NCBI GenBank assembly: GCA_017849435.1
Contig: JAFIGY010000002.1
Coordinates: 558,001 to 622,000, forward strand
Source of the DNA: Chitinophaga niabensis
GTDB lineage: Bacteria; Bacteroidota; Bacteroidia; Chitinophagales; Chitinophagaceae
DNA length: 64,000 nt
Direction of reading: 5' to 3'
In this document: piece after piece, positions 1 to 8,101 of the stretch
How positions within the stretch are numbered: position 1 is the first letter of the stretch
Layout: each line of letters opens with the position of its first letter
Program-made: the position numbers and the translations under genes
The notes under the pieces: model-generated
The model's input: only the letters and a program-made list of their open reading frames with translations
Databases searched by the model: none
What the model was told of the DNA's origin: nothing

Positions 1-112
1 TCTTTACGGCAGCATTATACTTGCTGATATTGAAGTTGATCGTATTGCGGTGACCCAGATCTGCCGCTTTTGTTTCGCTTTCGGAAAGAAAGGTGCTCGC
101 CGTCTTGTTCAT
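1..112 (-). CDS. LutB-like iron-sulfur lactate utilization protein, N-terminus only
   Basis: Partial gene running off the left edge; only the first 37 codons are present, starting at the ATG whose first base is 112. The visible peptide begins MNKTASTFLSESETKAADLG and continues with an H-R-x-x-I-x-F-N-I-x-K-Y pattern, which I recognise from the N-terminus of Bacteroidota LutB-type (LUD plus 4Fe-4S) proteins of the lactate oxidation complex. No catalytic or cluster-binding residues fall inside the window, so the assignment rests on the N-terminal pattern alone. It lies 96 bp downstream of the DUF3109 gene on the same strand and could be read from the same transcript. Confidence 0.6.
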   Translation of the reverse strand, partial: MNKTASTFLSESETKAADLGHRNTINFNISKYNAAVK

Positions 113-208
113 ATATTCAGATGTATCGTAAAGATAGTCAAAAAGTGATCGGGTGGTTGGTATGGCAGTGCGTTTGCGCTTATACCATCAGCAATTTTCC
201 AAATCGTA

Positions 209-784
209 TCAATCTTCCAAATGCTGTTTGCTGGCTATTTTATCCAGCGCAGCGTAGAAGTCCGCGCCGTATTTCCGGGTGATCGCTTCCTGGAGGAACT
301 TGTAAACCGGTACCTGTAGCTGGTTTCCCAGTTTGCAGGCGGGTTTGCAAACACTCCATTTATCGTAATTCACCGCTTCAAAGGATTCGTATTTTGTGAT
401 GCGGATCGGGTAGAGATGGCAGGAGATGGGCTTTTTGAATGGTACGACCCCGTCCCGGTAAGCTTTCTCGATCCCGCAGCCGACAATTCCGTTGTCGTCG
501 ATAGTGGCATAGGCGCAGATAGCTCCGTTCACGATCGGTGTAACATGGCCATGCTCATCGTCCCAGGTATGCAGCCCGGTCTGCTCAATTTCCCGGATGC
601 CTTCTTCCCGCAGATAGGACTTTATTTTCGGGTAGATCTTTTTCAGGATGGGAAGTTCCGCTTCTTCCAGCGGCGCACCGCAATCGCCCGCCACACAGCA
701 GGCCCCTTTGCATGCGGTCAGGTTGCATACAAAGTTCTTTTCAACCACATCATCGCTGATGTATTTATCATCGATCACTATCAT
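209..784 (-). CDS. DUF3109 family cysteine-rich protein
   Basis: 191 residues. The cysteine pattern C-x4-C-x3-CC-x4-C near residues 20-35 (NLTACKGACCVAGDC), with further cysteines at G-C-G, S-C-H-L-Y-P and V-C-K-P-A-C, fits the DUF3109 family, related to the YkgJ-type zinc or iron chelating proteins. The cysteines probably bind a metal or an Fe-S cluster; no enzymatic role is established. The start lies 12 bp after the gldD stop on the same strand, so it is probably the distal gene of the ssb-gldE-gldD transcript. DUF3109 genes are widespread in Bacteroidota. Function unknown. Confidence 0.8.
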   Translation of the reverse strand: MIVIDDKYISDDVVEKNFVCNLTACKGACCVAGDCGAPLEEAELPILKKIYPKIKSYLREEGIREIEQTGLHTWDDEHGHVTPIVNGAICAYATIDDNGIVGCGIEKAYRDGVVPFKKPISCHLYPIRITKYESFEAVNYDKWSVCKPACKLGNQLQVPVYKFLQEAITRKYGADFYAALDKIASKQHLED

Positions 785-796
785 CTTGCTCTCAAT

Positions 797-1411
797 TCAA
801 TTAGCTTTCCATTTCAGCGTGTTAACCAGGTGCCAGATATCTTCCTGCAGGAATTTATGGACCGGCGCGAGGGAATCCGCGTTGGGCGCAGCGTAAAAAT
901 ACAAAGCTCCCCGCAAAAAATGACTGCCGGAATCCGTTACATAAAATTGTTTCGCGGAAGCGGCGTTACCCCCTACATCATAAAGCAGGCCATACACCCG
1001 GTTGGGTGTGCGAATTTCTTCTTCATCGATGGAGGAGGCTTTGTAGGTATGTTTATAGGTCAGTTTAAAAGCATCATCGATGAGCTTGTTCAGGTTGTTC
1101 TGCCTGCCTACCACTTTATAGCTGAGGTAGATCTTCCCGTTCAGGCCCGGTATGTCCACATTAATCCACCAGGGATTCTCGGGTTTGGCGTCAAAGAAAA
1201 GCGTGTCCTTCACGATGTTGCCATACACCGGGTACTCAAATGTATATGGGTAGCCGGGTTCATCGAACAGGCGGTATTTTTTCTCCGGCAGATCTATCCG
1301 GAAATAGCCTCTGGGCTTGGGAGTGTAATTGGGCTGGCGGCAGGCGGAGGCCGATAATAGCAGTAAAGCGGCTGTCAGCAGATAAATTGTACTTTTCACG
1401 ACCCGTCTCAT
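797..1411 (-). CDS. gldD: Gliding motility lipoprotein GldD
   Basis: 204 residues with a lipoprotein signal: hydrophobic stretch TIYLLTAALLLLSASA followed by C24. The mature start (RQPNYTPKPRGYFRIDLPEK) is the characteristic GldD opening, with P-x-P-R-G-Y-F-R-I. In Flavobacterium johnsoniae gldD is needed for gliding and for T9SS function and sits with gldE. Here the gldD start overlaps the end of gldE by 4 bp (ATGA), pointing to translational coupling. It acts at the cell envelope; its biochemical role is not known. Confidence 0.93.
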   Translation of the reverse strand: MRRVVKSTIYLLTAALLLLSASACRQPNYTPKPRGYFRIDLPEKKYRLFDEPGYPYTFEYPVYGNIVKDTLFFDAKPENPWWINVDIPGLNGKIYLSYKVVGRQNNLNKLIDDAFKLTYKHTYKASSIDEEEIRTPNRVYGLLYDVGGNAASAKQFYVTDSGSHFLRGALYFYAAPNADSLAPVHKFLQEDIWHLVNTLKWKAN

Positions 1412-2796
1412 TCAGTTTCAATACCCGGTTTGATGCTTACCTGTACTTTCTGGATGCGCATCTTCGTTACTTCCAGTATGGTAAAATCATAATTCTTGTA
1501 GGAGATTACGCTGTTCTCTTCGGGGAATTTGCCGGAGAGCTCCAGGATCAGGCCGCCGAGGGAATCGCTTTCGCCTTTTACCTGTTCGAACGTGTCCGGG
1601 GAGATGTTCATGATACGGCAGACATCGTTCAACATCGTCTTTCCCTCAAAAACATAGGTATGTTCGTTTACTTTGTTATAGTTGAACTCCTCCTCATCAA
1701 ACTCGTCTTTAATATCCCCGATCACTTCTTCCATGATGTCTTCCAGCGTTACGATGCCGGAAGTACCACCAAATTCATCCACTACTACGGCAAAGTGCAT
1801 ATGGCGTGTCTGGAATTCTTTCAGCAGGTCTTCGATCAGCTTGTGCTCATGCACAAAGAACGGCTGGCGCAGCACTTCGTGCCAGTCGAAGTTATCCCCT
1901 TTATCAAGATGCTGAAGCAGGTCTTTGGTATGTACTACGCCCACAATTGTGTCCAGGTTATTCTTGTAGACGGGCAGCCGGGAATAATGGAGGTCCGCTA
2001 CCCGCTTTACCACCTGGCTGAAAGGCAGATCGTATTCGAGGCCGTTCACGTCCAGCCTTGTGCGCATGATCTGTTTTACGGCGATGTTGCCGAATTTGAG
2101 GATCCCTTTCACGATGTTCTTTTCTTCCTGTGATGCGCCCGGTTCCACACTCATTTCGATCACCTCATCGATCTCCTGGTAATTGATAGGGCGGGTGCTG
2201 CGGTGAAAGAGACGGGCTTCGATGCCTTCGCTCATGTTCACAAAGAAATCGCTCACGGGTTCGAGCGTGGCATGAATGATATGTACAAACCAGGCAAAGT
2301 AGGTAGCGAAGCGCATATTGTTCTGGGTAGCCCATACGCGCGGCAGTATCTGCCCGAAAAACAGCAATACAAAAGTGATGATGGCGATGCGCACTACGAA
2401 AGAGAGCACTGCAAGCTCCTGCAACGTTTCCACCTGGTAGATCAGGTAATTGGTGATAAAGATGAAAGCGATGTTGAACAGGATATTGGCGATCTGAAGG
2501 GATGCCAGCAGCGATTTGGGCTTTTCCAGCAACCGGATGATCATCTTGCCTCCATTGCTTTGGCGGGTTTTGAGTACGTTCAGGTCTTTATAGTTCAGGG
2601 AGAAAAATGCCACTTCGGCGCCTGAAACGATGAAAGTTAACAGTAACAGGATAAAGATCACGAACAGGAACACCACTACATTGGGTGAGGGTGCCGTCAG
2701 ACCTTGTAACAAAACGCTCGAGAAAGGTAAAGTACCAACCGATAGGTAAACCAAGATATTTAAGCTTTGGTCAAAAGTAATGGGAAAGTAATTCAT
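1408..2796 (-). CDS. gldE: GldE, CNNM/CBS-domain membrane protein
   Basis: 462 residues. Order of parts: an N-terminal DUF21/CNNM membrane domain with about four hydrophobic segments between residues 20 and 170; a CBS pair around residues 215-340 (IMRTRLDVNGL; GGTSGIVTLEDIMEEVIGDI); and a C-terminal CorC_HlyC domain (DSLGGLILELSGKFPEE). The family includes magnesium/cobalt efflux-related proteins. In gliding Bacteroidota GldE works with GldD, which follows with a 4-bp overlap. It lies 86 bp downstream of ssb on the same strand, a conserved order in the phylum. Confidence 0.92.
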   Translation of the reverse strand: MNYFPITFDQSLNILVYLSVGTLPFSSVLLQGLTAPSPNVVVFLFVIFILLLLTFIVSGAEVAFFSLNYKDLNVLKTRQSNGGKMIIRLLEKPKSLLASLQIANILFNIAFIFITNYLIYQVETLQELAVLSFVVRIAIITFVLLFFGQILPRVWATQNNMRFATYFAWFVHIIHATLEPVSDFFVNMSEGIEARLFHRSTRPINYQEIDEVIEMSVEPGASQEEKNIVKGILKFGNIAVKQIMRTRLDVNGLEYDLPFSQVVKRVADLHYSRLPVYKNNLDTIVGVVHTKDLLQHLDKGDNFDWHEVLRQPFFVHEHKLIEDLLKEFQTRHMHFAVVVDEFGGTSGIVTLEDIMEEVIGDIKDEFDEEEFNYNKVNEHTYVFEGKTMLNDVCRIMNISPDTFEQVKGESDSLGGLILELSGKFPEENSVISYKNYDFTILEVTKMRIQKVQVSIKPGIETE

Positions 2797-2882
2797 GTCT
2801 TAAATGATAGAATCGCTTTCCCGCATGCAAATATAAAAAAATGTACCGTTACCGGCGGATAGTCTCTAAAACTTAACTTTTT

Positions 2883-3353
2883 TCAGAATGGGAGGTCGTC
2901 GGCGGGCTCGCTCATGGGCGGAATGTCTATGCTGCCAAAGCCTTCGCCGGTGGTCTGGCTGCCGGAGGTGGCACCGGAGGTGTGATGATGGGCCATAGGG
3001 TGTTCCCCGTTATTCACGTCAATACGTTTGTCCAGCATAACGAGATTATCCCCTACCACTTCTGTCGCAAATTTTTTGTTGCCTTCCTTATCTTCCCAGC
3101 TCCTGGTGCGGAGCCGACCTTCGATATATACGAGGCTTCCTTTGTGGAGATACTTTTGGGCCAGTTCTGCCAACCCTCTCCACAGCACCACGGTATGCCA
3201 TTCGGTCTGGGAAATGAGTTTGCCTGCACGGTCTTTAAAAGTTTCGGTGGTGGCAAGCGAAAATTTAGCCACTGCTATATTGCCTTCCAGGAATTGAACA
3301 TCGGGGTCTCTGCCAAGATTGCCAATCAGGATTACTTTATTAACACCTCTCAT
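2883..3353 (-). CDS. ssb: Single-stranded DNA-binding protein
   Basis: 156 residues. An OB fold covers about residues 1-110, opening MRGVNKVILIGNLGRDPDVQ and containing T-E-W-H-T-V-V-L-W-R and the strand Y-I-E-G-R-L-R-T-R-S-W. A Gly/Ser/Thr-rich linker follows, and the C-terminus ends in the acidic tip D-D-L-P-F that binds partner proteins in DNA replication and repair. Family-typical length. It sits between mutY (upstream, 176 bp gap) and gldE (downstream), the usual Bacteroidota order. The 176-bp gap probably holds its own promoter; I see only an imperfect -7 box there (TAACTTTA on the minus strand). Confidence 0.96.
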   Translation of the reverse strand: MRGVNKVILIGNLGRDPDVQFLEGNIAVAKFSLATTETFKDRAGKLISQTEWHTVVLWRGLAELAQKYLHKGSLVYIEGRLRTRSWEDKEGNKKFATEVVGDNLVMLDKRIDVNNGEHPMAHHHTSGATSGSQTTGEGFGSIDIPPMSEPADDLPF

Positions 3354-3529
3354 AATTGTAGGTTTTAATCTGTCCTATTTAAAAAGTTCTTCTCACGGTC
3401 AACCTTACTAAAGTTAATGTTTTTTTCCAATCGGTGCATAGAATTTTTACCATCGCTGCGATGAAGGTGCTTATTTCTAAGTGCTTATAAAAGAAGGGAA
3501 CGGGATGGTACTATTCAATGATTGTCCCG

Positions 3530-4588
3530 TCAACCTTTCAGGTAATCCACAATGATCTTCGGGAACGCAAACTTTTCCAACTGTTTTTCGGGAATGGCCA
3601 GATAGCCTTGCGGCGTTTCGAAATGTTCCGGCACCTGCAGCCGGAGGAAACGGGCGTAAATGGTCTGATGGGTCAGTTGCTGCTTTACTTCCGCAGTGGA
3701 ATCAACGATCTTGTAGGGATGTTTGCCCAAAAGGTGCCTGAAGCCGGCGGATTGCTGCAGGGCGCTGTCGCTGGCGGGGGCGGGAGTTTCAAGAAGGATG
3801 AACTCATGGAGATTTTGCCAGATATCCTTCCCTGTGCGTTTCCGGATGAAAACCCGGCCTTGCTGCTCCAGCAGGAGGTAATGAAAGTATCTTTTTTTAA
3901 TGGTGAGCTTCTTTGATTTTACGGGCACGAGGTCCACAAGCCCCTTCTGGTAAGCCTCACAGTGTGGGGCGAGGGGGCAGTCGGAACAGGCGGGCTGCTG
4001 CGGCTTACAGACCACCGCGCCGAAGTCCATGATAGCCTGGTTGTAGATACCAGGGTGTTGGCGGTCGAGGACTTCATCTGCCAGCCCTGTGAACAGTTTT
4101 TTGCCGGCCGTGGTGTCCGTTGGGGTATCTATGCCAAAATACCTGGCCAGTACGCGGTACACGTTCCCGTCCAGCACCGCGTGCGGGAGATTAAAGGCGA
4201 ACGAAGCGATGGCCGCCGCCGTATAGGCGCCCACCCCTTTGAGCGCAGCAATGCCTTCATAGGTTTGGGGGAAGCGGCCCTTGTGTTCACCGGCGATAGT
4301 ACGTGCCGCCGCCAGCATGTTCTTACAGCGGGCGTAGTAGCCGAGGCCCTGCCAGAGGCGGAAAACCTCCTCATCGGGCGCCTGTGCCAGTTTGGTGACC
4401 TCAGGGTAGGCTGTGATGAAACGTTCATAATAAGGCCAGCCTTGTTCCACCCGTGTCTGTTGCAGAATGACCTCGGATAACCAGATGCGGTAGGGGTCTT
4501 TTTCTCCTTTCCAGGGCATGGTACGGTCGTTTTTTTGCCGGTTCCAGGCCAGAAGACGTTCCCTGAAAAATATCTTTATATCGGTCAT
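3530..4588 (-). CDS. mutY: A/G-specific adenine glycosylase MutY
   Basis: 352 residues from the ATG at 4588. It removes adenine mispaired with 8-oxoguanine. Visible elements: catalytic Glu in L-S-E-V-I-L-Q-Q-T-R; helix-hairpin-helix LKGVGAYTAAAIASFA; catalytic Asp in V-L-D-G-N-V-Y-R-V; 4Fe-4S ligands C-x6-C-x2-C-x5-C (CKPQQPACSDCPLAPHC); C-terminal NUDIX-like 8-oxoG recognition domain. An upstream in-frame start would add 38 residues that match no MutY and run into the AT-rich divergent promoter region, so the internal start is preferred. Divergent from hup. Confidence 0.95.
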   Translation of the reverse strand: MTDIKIFFRERLLAWNRQKNDRTMPWKGEKDPYRIWLSEVILQQTRVEQGWPYYERFITAYPEVTKLAQAPDEEVFRLWQGLGYYARCKNMLAAARTIAGEHKGRFPQTYEGIAALKGVGAYTAAAIASFAFNLPHAVLDGNVYRVLARYFGIDTPTDTTAGKKLFTGLADEVLDRQHPGIYNQAIMDFGAVVCKPQQPACSDCPLAPHCEAYQKGLVDLVPVKSKKLTIKKRYFHYLLLEQQGRVFIRKRTGKDIWQNLHEFILLETPAPASDSALQQSAGFRHLLGKHPYKIVDSTAEVKQQLTHQTIYARFLRLQVPEHFETPQGYLAIPEKQLEKFAFPKIIVDYLKG

Positions 4589-4780
4589 TTGCGCAAAATA
4601 ATTTATATATGTCGATGTTTTTTTATATATTCGTATTTCCCAGACGGCCGTTGGTATTGGATTGCAGCGGGTTAGGGTGACTTTGGGAGCACAAATAAAC
4701 ACATTTTTGGCAGTCGCTATCCATAATAAAAAATATTAAATTTTATTTGCTTGAAAATTCAGCAATTAAAATTTTTTTAA

Positions 4781-4788
4781 TAACTTTG
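4781..4788 (+). promoter_or_regulatory. Bacteroidota -7 promoter box for hup
   Basis: TAACTTTG matches the TAnnTTTG -7 consensus of the Bacteroidota primary sigma factor and lies 26 bp before the hup start. No clear -33 TTG at the expected spacing. The 226-bp divergent mutY/hup region is very AT-rich and contains nothing else I can assign. Confidence 0.6.
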
Positions 4789-4814
4789 AAAACAAAGTAA
4801 TCCTCCGCTTCATT

Positions 4815-5102
4815 ATGAGAAAAGCTGATTTGATTAACAACATTGCTGAAAAAACCGGCATCCCTAAAGTAGACGTGTTAGTAACACTCGAGGCCATGTT
4901 CAAGGAGGTAAAGGAAGCATTGGCAAATGGCGAGCATATCTACATTCGCGGATTTGGCAGCTTCATTACCAAAAAACGTGCTGCCAAGATTGGCCGGAAC
5001 ATTAAAAAGAACGTGGCCGTGGAGATCCCGGAGCACTACATTCCTGCATTCAAGCCATCTAAAGAGTTCGTTGCGGAAGTAAAGAAGCTTAAAAGTTCTT
5101 AG
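4815..5102 (+). CDS. HU/IHF family DNA-binding protein
   Basis: 95 residues, the size of HU subunits. It opens MRKADLINNIAEKTGIPKVD, has the G-F-G-S-F beta-turn and the arm region with R-x-G-R-N-I-K-K-N, and the conserved A-F-K-P-S-K-E. The usual arm sequence R-N-P-x-T-G is changed here to R-N-I-K-K-N, which is common in Bacteroidota HU-like proteins. Binds and bends DNA in the nucleoid. Divergent from mutY, preceded by a good -7 box, and followed after 23 bp by a TPR protein gene that may be co-transcribed. Confidence 0.92.
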   Translation: MRKADLINNIAEKTGIPKVDVLVTLEAMFKEVKEALANGEHIYIRGFGSFITKKRAAKIGRNIKKNVAVEIPEHYIPAFKPSKEFVAEVKKLKSS

Positions 5103-5125
5103 ATTTGCATCCTAACATTTTTTAG

Positions 5126-5977
5126 GTGCAAAGAAATCAACTACTCCTTATTGGCCTTGCAGTTGTCGTAGTTACGGCATTGTTCGCATTCGGCCGTATT
5201 ACGCCTAAGGTACATCAGCATGAGCATGCTGCTGCGCCCGGTGCTGCCATGATGCAGGGGCAGGCCATGCAGGCCGCGGATTTCACAGATCTGTTGAAGA
5301 AAGCAAAAGAAAAAGTTCCCGCCGATAAACTGGTGCAGATCACCAGTCTTGAAAATGCCGTTGTACGTGGCGATGTAAAGTCCCAGCAGATCACTGCCTA
5401 TCAACAACTTTATGCCATCTGGGACCAGTTGAATGAACTTCCTATCGCTGCCCATTATGCCGCAGAAGCAGCCAAGTTGGAAAATTCCGGAAAAAACCTC
5501 ACCTTTGCAGCCAATTTATTTTTGGACCATCTCTCGCACACCCAAGACGAAGGCGTAAGGATGTGGGAGGCCAATTCGGCCCTGGAGTTGCTGGACAAGG
5601 CCATCGCGCTTGAACCAAACAATGACACACTGAAGATAAAGAAAGGTTCCCTGCTGGTAAGGAATACTGGTGAGCCTATGAAGGGGATCGGTATTCTCCG
5701 CGAGGTGGCGGAAAGGAATCCTGATTTCCTGGATGCACAGCTTACGCTGGCTAATTTCAGTATCACCTCCGGGCAGTTTGATAAAGCGATAGAACGGATG
5801 GACGCTGTACTGAAACGTCATCCCGATGAGCCGAAAGCGCTTTTTCTGTTAGCTGTGGCGCATCAGAGCAAAGGAGAGAACGGCACCGCCATCGAGCTGC
5901 TCCGCAAATGCCGGAAACTGATCAAGGATCCCGGACTGGCAGCAGAGATCGATGAGTACATTAAAAGCATTAAATAA
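5126..5977 (+). CDS. Membrane-anchored tetratricopeptide repeat protein
   Basis: 283 residues from a GTG start 23 bp after hup. A single N-terminal hydrophobic segment (about residues 5-22, LLLIGLAVVVVTALFAFG) is followed by a His/Ala/Met-rich linker (HQHEHAAAPGAAMMQGQAMQ) and then helical TPR repeats from about residue 100, e.g. A-L-E-L-L-D-K-A-I-A-L-E-P-N-N and A-I-E-R-M-D-A-V-L-K-R-H-P-D-E-P. Probably anchored in the inner membrane with the TPR domain in the periplasm, acting as a protein-interaction scaffold. The partner is unknown. The position between hup and rng is common in this group. Confidence 0.8.
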   Translation: MQRNQLLLIGLAVVVVTALFAFGRITPKVHQHEHAAAPGAAMMQGQAMQAADFTDLLKKAKEKVPADKLVQITSLENAVVRGDVKSQQITAYQQLYAIWDQLNELPIAAHYAAEAAKLENSGKNLTFAANLFLDHLSHTQDEGVRMWEANSALELLDKAIALEPNNDTLKIKKGSLLVRNTGEPMKGIGILREVAERNPDFLDAQLTLANFSITSGQFDKAIERMDAVLKRHPDEPKALFLLAVAHQSKGENGTAIELLRKCRKLIKDPGLAAEIDEYIKSIK

Positions 5978-6010
5978 TATATTATAAAACATTAAAAAAA
6001 TTAATTGCGT

Positions 6011-6106
6011 ATGCCCTGCGGAAAGAAAAGAAAAAGACATAAGATCGCAACCCATAAAAGGAAAAAAAGGCTGAGAAAGAACCGCCATAAGAAAGGCAAG
6101 AAATAA
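6011..6106 (+). CDS. AURKAIP1/COX24-type small basic protein (mS38-like)
   Basis: A 31-residue ORF, MPCGKKRKRHKIATHKRKKR then LRKNRHKKGKK, made almost entirely of Lys, Arg and His. I recognise it as the tiny Bacteroidota protein of the AURKAIP1/COX24 domain family, whose eukaryotic relative is mitoribosomal small-subunit protein mS38; proteins of this type are believed to be ribosome components. It starts 33 bp after the TPR gene and precedes rng. The exact match of the K-R-K-R-H-K-x-A-T-H-K-R-K-K-R-L-R-K-N-R core makes a chance ORF very unlikely. Confidence 0.85.
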   Translation: MPCGKKRKRHKIATHKRKKRLRKNRHKKGKK

Positions 6107-6181
6107 TTCTCCCGTTTCCCCGCCATTTATACTGACAGGTATAAGTTGCCGGAGCCGGACGCGATAAATTTTTGAAACAAT

Positions 6182-6228
6182 CCTGCATGATTTTAGCTAG
6201 AATCCTTAAATTGCTGAAGTCATGCAGG
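6182..6228. repeat. Inverted repeat upstream of rng
   Basis: CCTGCATGA (6182-6190) and TCATGCAGG (6220-6228) form a perfect 9-bp inverted repeat with a 29-nt spacer. It is the only structured element in the 310-bp gap between the small basic protein and rng. It could be a transcript hairpin or an operator; there is no T-tract, so it is not a typical terminator. Confidence 0.45.
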
Positions 6229-6416
6229 TTGTTTACGTAGGACGGCCTTAATAGATTCCGGACTTCACCCTGTATATATCACTAAACCCTTTCGCAATCC
6301 TCCTCAAGTAGTGAAACGCCGGTTCCCTGACCGGCAGGTCATTTGGAAATGCTGTACCCTGTTGTGTAGCAGGAGGTAGCATAAAAGTGAAGTATTTATG
6401 GATAAAATTTTGACGC

Positions 6417-7964
6417 TTGAATAAGGAATTGATAATAAATGCAGCACCTTCTGGTGTTGAAATTGCATTGCTGGAAGACAAGAGATTGGTGGAGCTGCAT
6501 CATGAAAGCGGCAATCCTAATTTTGCAGTGGGGGACCTTTATTTGGGCAAAGTAAAGAAACTCATTCCCGGCCTGAACGCCGCATTTGTGGACGTTGGAT
6601 TTGAAAAGGACGCCTTTCTGCATTATACGGACCTGAGCCCTTATATCCGCTCCATCCTTAAGTTTACCCAGCAAGCCATTACCGACAAGTCCGAAGCTTT
6701 CGATTTCGCGAAGTTCAAGAACGAACCGGAGATCGTGAAGACCGGCAAGATCACGGAAGTACTGGGCGGTAAACCCAACATCCTGGTACAGATCCTCAAA
6801 GAACCGATCTCTTCCAAAGGTCCGCGCCTTAGCTGCGAAATATCCCTGCCGGGCCGTTTCATTGTGATCACCCCCTTTAACAATATTGTCGCGGTTTCCA
6901 AAAAGATCCACTCTTCCGAAGAAAGAAAAAGGTTGCAGAAGATCGTGGAAGCCATCAAGCCGCATAACTTCGGCGTGATCGTACGCACCGCGGCGGAAGG
7001 GAAGAAAACGGCGGAACTGCATGAGGACCTTACCACGCTGGTGAGTACCTGGAAAACCATCCAGGATAACCTCCGCAACGCGCAGGCCCCTCAAAAGATA
7101 CTGAGCGAGCAGACCAAAACCACCAGCATCCTCCGCGACCTGTTGAACGAAAGCTTCAACCGCATCGTGATCAACGATAAAAATATTTACTCCGATACCA
7201 AAACATACATCCAGAAGATCGCGCCGGAGAAGCAGGACATCGTTACCTACTATCACAACGGCGCACCCATCTTCGATCATTTCGGTATCACCCGCCAGGT
7301 AAAAGCCTCCTTCGGGAAAACAGTGAACCTGGACAGCGGGGTGTATCTCATTATTGAAGCTACGGAAGCCCTGCACGTGATTGACGTGAACAGCGGCTAC
7401 AAAAGCTCCAGCAACAACCAGGAACAGAACGCGCTGGCGTCCAACCTGGAAGCGGCGGCAGAAATTGCGCGGCAGCTGCGGCTCCGCGACCTTGGCGGCA
7501 TCATCATCATCGACTTCATTGATATGAAGCTGCCTGAAAACAAGAAAAGCGTGTACGAGGCCATGGAGAAGTTCATGGCGCAGGACCGGGCGAAACATAC
7601 CATCCTGCCCATTTCCAAGTTCGGCCTCATGCAGATCACGCGTCAGCGCGTAAAACCGGAGATCACCATTTCGGTGGCGGAAGATTGTCCCGCCTGCAAA
7701 GGCACCGGTAAAATCGGCGCTTCGATGCTCATTGTGGAAGACATCGAAAAGAACCTGCAGTACCTGCTCAACCACCAGCACAAAGGCCTCACCATCCGCC
7801 TGCATCCCATCCTCTACGCCTATCTTACGAAAGGCTGGCTGAGATCGCGACAGTGGAAATGGTACTTTACCTACAAAAAGTGGATCAAGCTGAAGGCGGA
7901 TTCCAACTATCATCTAACGGAATACCACTTTTTCGACGCCAACGACGAAGAGATCAAACTATAA
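6417..7964 (+). CDS. rng: Ribonuclease G (RNase E/G family)
   Basis: 515 residues from a TTG start; the opening (NKELIINAAPSGVEIALLED) is that of Bacteroidota RNase G. Parts: S1 domain around residues 38-110 (G-D-L-Y-L-G-K-V-K-K-L-I-P-G-L-N-A-A-F-V-D-V-G); RNase H-like catalytic core with I-D-V-N-S-G (first Mg ligand) and I-I-I-D-F-I-D-M (second); zinc-link C-P-A-C-K-G-T-G. It is an endoribonuclease for rRNA maturation and mRNA decay in the cytoplasm. No ATG exists near the N-terminus, so the rare start codon looks real. An 8-codon ORF (6398-6424) overlaps the start. Confidence 0.93.
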   Translation: MNKELIINAAPSGVEIALLEDKRLVELHHESGNPNFAVGDLYLGKVKKLIPGLNAAFVDVGFEKDAFLHYTDLSPYIRSILKFTQQAITDKSEAFDFAKFKNEPEIVKTGKITEVLGGKPNILVQILKEPISSKGPRLSCEISLPGRFIVITPFNNIVAVSKKIHSSEERKRLQKIVEAIKPHNFGVIVRTAAEGKKTAELHEDLTTLVSTWKTIQDNLRNAQAPQKILSEQTKTTSILRDLLNESFNRIVINDKNIYSDTKTYIQKIAPEKQDIVTYYHNGAPIFDHFGITRQVKASFGKTVNLDSGVYLIIEATEALHVIDVNSGYKSSSNNQEQNALASNLEAAAEIARQLRLRDLGGIIIIDFIDMKLPENKKSVYEAMEKFMAQDRAKHTILPISKFGLMQITRQRVKPEITISVAEDCPACKGTGKIGASMLIVEDIEKNLQYLLNHQHKGLTIRLHPILYAYLTKGWLRSRQWKWYFTYKKWIKLKADSNYHLTEYHFFDANDEEIKL

Positions 7965-8000
7965 AAGAGCATCGCAGGTTACAACCGCAAAAGATATTAA

Positions 8001-8036
8001 AAAGGGAGAGAAGCCATTCGCTCCCTTTTTCTTTTT
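8001..8036 (+). terminator. Rho-independent terminator after rng
   Basis: AAAGGGAG (8001-8008) pairs with CTCCCTTT (8021-8028), with a 12-nt loop and a downstream T-rich tail. It ends the hup-to-rng transcript and directly abuts the next promoter. Confidence 0.85.
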
Positions 8037-8043
8037 AGTTTTG
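8036..8043 (+). promoter_or_regulatory. -7 promoter box for the L,D-transpeptidase gene
   Basis: TAGTTTTG matches TAnnTTTG, begins at the last T of the rng terminator tail, and lies 58 bp before the next start codon. Confidence 0.55.
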
Positions 8044-8101
8044 TGTTCAACATAGACAGATCAATATTGTTATACCTCACAGAGTAAATCAACAAAAACA
8101 T

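Noticed and set aside
4589-4702. 38-residue extension of MutY
   Set aside because: It has no similarity to MutY and lies in the AT-rich divergent promoter region.
6398-6424. Eight-codon ORF overlapping the rng TTG start, possible leader peptide
   Set aside because: Too short to judge and no regulatory codon pattern; the overlap could be chance.
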